The position numbers were made by a program, and so were the translations under genes. The notes below the pieces were generated by a model, which made no database searches, had not been told where the DNA came from, and saw only the letters and a list, made by a program, of their open reading frames with translations. DNA of 64,000 bases from Paenibacillaceae bacterium (lineage in GTDB: Bacteria > Bacillota > Bacilli > Paenibacillales > NBRC-103111), in assembly GCA_029256185.1 (NCBI GenBank), contig JAQSYI010000062.1, positions 1-64,000 on the forward strand. The letters are read 5' to 3'. Positions 63,044 through 64,000 of this stretch are shown in pieces (the first letter of the stretch is position 1; each line of letters starts with the position of its first letter).

Positions 63044-63916
63044 GTGAAGCGCTCGTTGGGAGATTATGCGTTTGATTTCGTGAACTATGCTCTATTGCTT
63101 TTGCTTGGATTGGCTACCCTGTATCCGTTTTTATATGTTCTGGGCATATCCCTCAGTCCGGCTCAGGAGATTCAGCTGTTGGGACTGAGAATCTTTCCGT
63201 CGGAGCCCACGCTTGAGGTCTACAAAAAAGTGCTGGAGAGTCCCAAGCTGTATTCCGCATACGTGAACACCATCGTCAGGACTGTGCTGGGAGTATCGCT
63301 CACGATCTTCCTGGTGACGCTGACGGCATATCCCCTCGCGAAGAAATCGCTGCCCCACCGGGGATTATTCATGAAGCTGCTGGTATTCAGCATGCTGTTC
63401 AACGGCGGACTTATTCCGAGCTACCTGCTCATGAAGCAGCTGGGATTAATGAATACCATCTGGGCGTTGGTGCTCCCGGGAGCCGTGGGCGCCTTCAACC
63501 TGATTATTGTCCGGAATTTCTTCGAGTCCATTCCCTTTGAGGTCTTGGAATCGGCCCGTATGGACGGAGCCAGCGAGTGGCTGATCTATGTGCGCATCAT
63601 GCTGCCGCTGTCTGTTCCGATTCTGGCGGTTATCGGGTTATGGGCGGCCGTAGGCCATTGGAACGCCTGGTTTGACGCCATGATCTATATCAGCGACAGC
63701 AAGCGGCAGGTATTGCAATTGTTCTTGCGGCGGACTGTATTGGAAAACTCCGGGACGATCGTGGACGATCAGGCGGTGCTTGATCCAACTGAAATTACTC
63801 CCCAGAATCTGAAGTCCGCTCTCATTATTGTTGTTATGCTGCCGATTCTGTGTGTCTATCCGTTTATCCAGCGGTATTTCACAAAAGGGATTATGCTTGG
63901 TTCAGTGAAGGGGTAG
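63044..63916 (+). CDS. sugar ABC transporter permease, LplC/YtcP type
   Basis: This 290-residue permease has six membrane helices, MLFNGGLIPSYLLMKQLGLMNTIWALVLPGAVGAFNLIIVRNFFESIP and an EAA loop (LESARMDGASEWLIYVRIMLPLS). The end YFTKGIMLGSVKG is the family tail. The start GTG 63044, with AGGGGGACG upstream, lies 12 bases after the first permease's stop. Confidence 0.91.
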   Translation: MKRSLGDYAFDFVNYALLLLLGLATLYPFLYVLGISLSPAQEIQLLGLRIFPSEPTLEVYKKVLESPKLYSAYVNTIVRTVLGVSLTIFLVTLTAYPLAKKSLPHRGLFMKLLVFSMLFNGGLIPSYLLMKQLGLMNTIWALVLPGAVGAFNLIIVRNFFESIPFEVLESARMDGASEWLIYVRIMLPLSVPILAVIGLWAAVGHWNAWFDAMIYISDSKRQVLQLFLRRTVLENSGTIVDDQAVLDPTEITPQNLKSALIIVVMLPILCVYPFIQRYFTKGIMLGSVKG

Positions 63917-63980
63917 GCTTCCGGTAAGCGGTCTTGATGACTTCTTATAGATCATTTGTATTTCATGAGGAGGATGACGC

Positions 63981-64000
63981 ATGGTATTGAAGGGGGAGAA
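63981..64000 (+). CDS. start of next gene (cut by window end)
   Basis: ATG at 63981 has GAGGAGGATG just upstream and reads MVLKGE before the window ends. By position it is probably the binding lipoprotein of this importer, but the visible residues do not prove that. Confidence 0.5.

Overview
The window comes from a low-to-mid GC Gram-positive bacterium, most likely a Paenibacillus or close relative. The reasons are strong AGGAGG-type ribosome binding sites with frequent TTG and GTG starts, LplB/LplC-type sugar permeases paired with membrane-bound AraC sensor regulators, catabolite-responsive elements, and several small Firmicute families (glutamate racemase, UPF0173, DUF2512 and DUF4023-like proteins). 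No rRNA, tRNA or CRISPR array was recognised.

1-6.05 kb is a worn, AT-rich accessory region. It holds the 3' end of an Rhs polymorphic-toxin gene, an IS110-family insertion with a long untranslated flank, a frameshifted WHH-type nuclease toxin tip, a SUKH immunity gene, an Rhs scar, a TetR/short-chain dehydrogenase pair, an rsgA remnant and an orphan Imm53 immunity gene.

6.1-25.3 kb is a glycan-use locus on the + strand. It encodes an N-acetylneuraminate-lyase-like aldolase, a GntR/LacI regulator, two FAD oxidoreductases, an AraC membrane sensor, a GH29 fucosidase inside a 230-bp direct duplication, an LplB/LplC/binding-lipoprotein importer with a cre site, a large secreted Asp-box (sialidase-fold) protein, a double-FAH-domain protein, a YhcH/YjgK/YiaL protein and a decayed second fucosidase. 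I read it as uptake and intracellular breakdown of a fucose- and/or sialic-acid-containing glycan, possibly through oxidised 2-keto-3-deoxy acids.

25.6-29 kb is a decaying patch: a cyclophilin-fold lipoprotein, an acetyltransferase fragment, a LysR gene, an MFS pseudogene and small repeats.

29-37.5 kb is ordinary: DUF6530-like and GIY-YIG-like proteins, an MFS transporter, a KapD-like exonuclease, an amino-acid permease, small proteins, DUF2512, glutamate racemase, a UPF0173 hydrolase and a VOC protein.

37.9-43.4 kb is an aldarate/glycerate module: glycerate kinase, DapA-family aldolase, GarR-like reductase, CdaR-like regulator and a D-2-hydroxyacid dehydrogenase. After an SH3-NlpC/P60 hydrolase come two paralogous unknown proteins ending in SWWE, a LysR gene and metE with two candidate LysR boxes, then a monooxygenase-fold protein and another beta-rich unknown protein.

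51-64 kb has a gene-poor stretch, an orphan OmpR-type regulator with a degenerate receiver, an AraC regulator followed by a GH16 glucanase, and a second polysaccharide locus: AraC membrane sensor, 1,275-residue secreted pectate-lyase-fold protein with an upstream cre, LplB/LplC permeases and the start of a further gene at the window edge.
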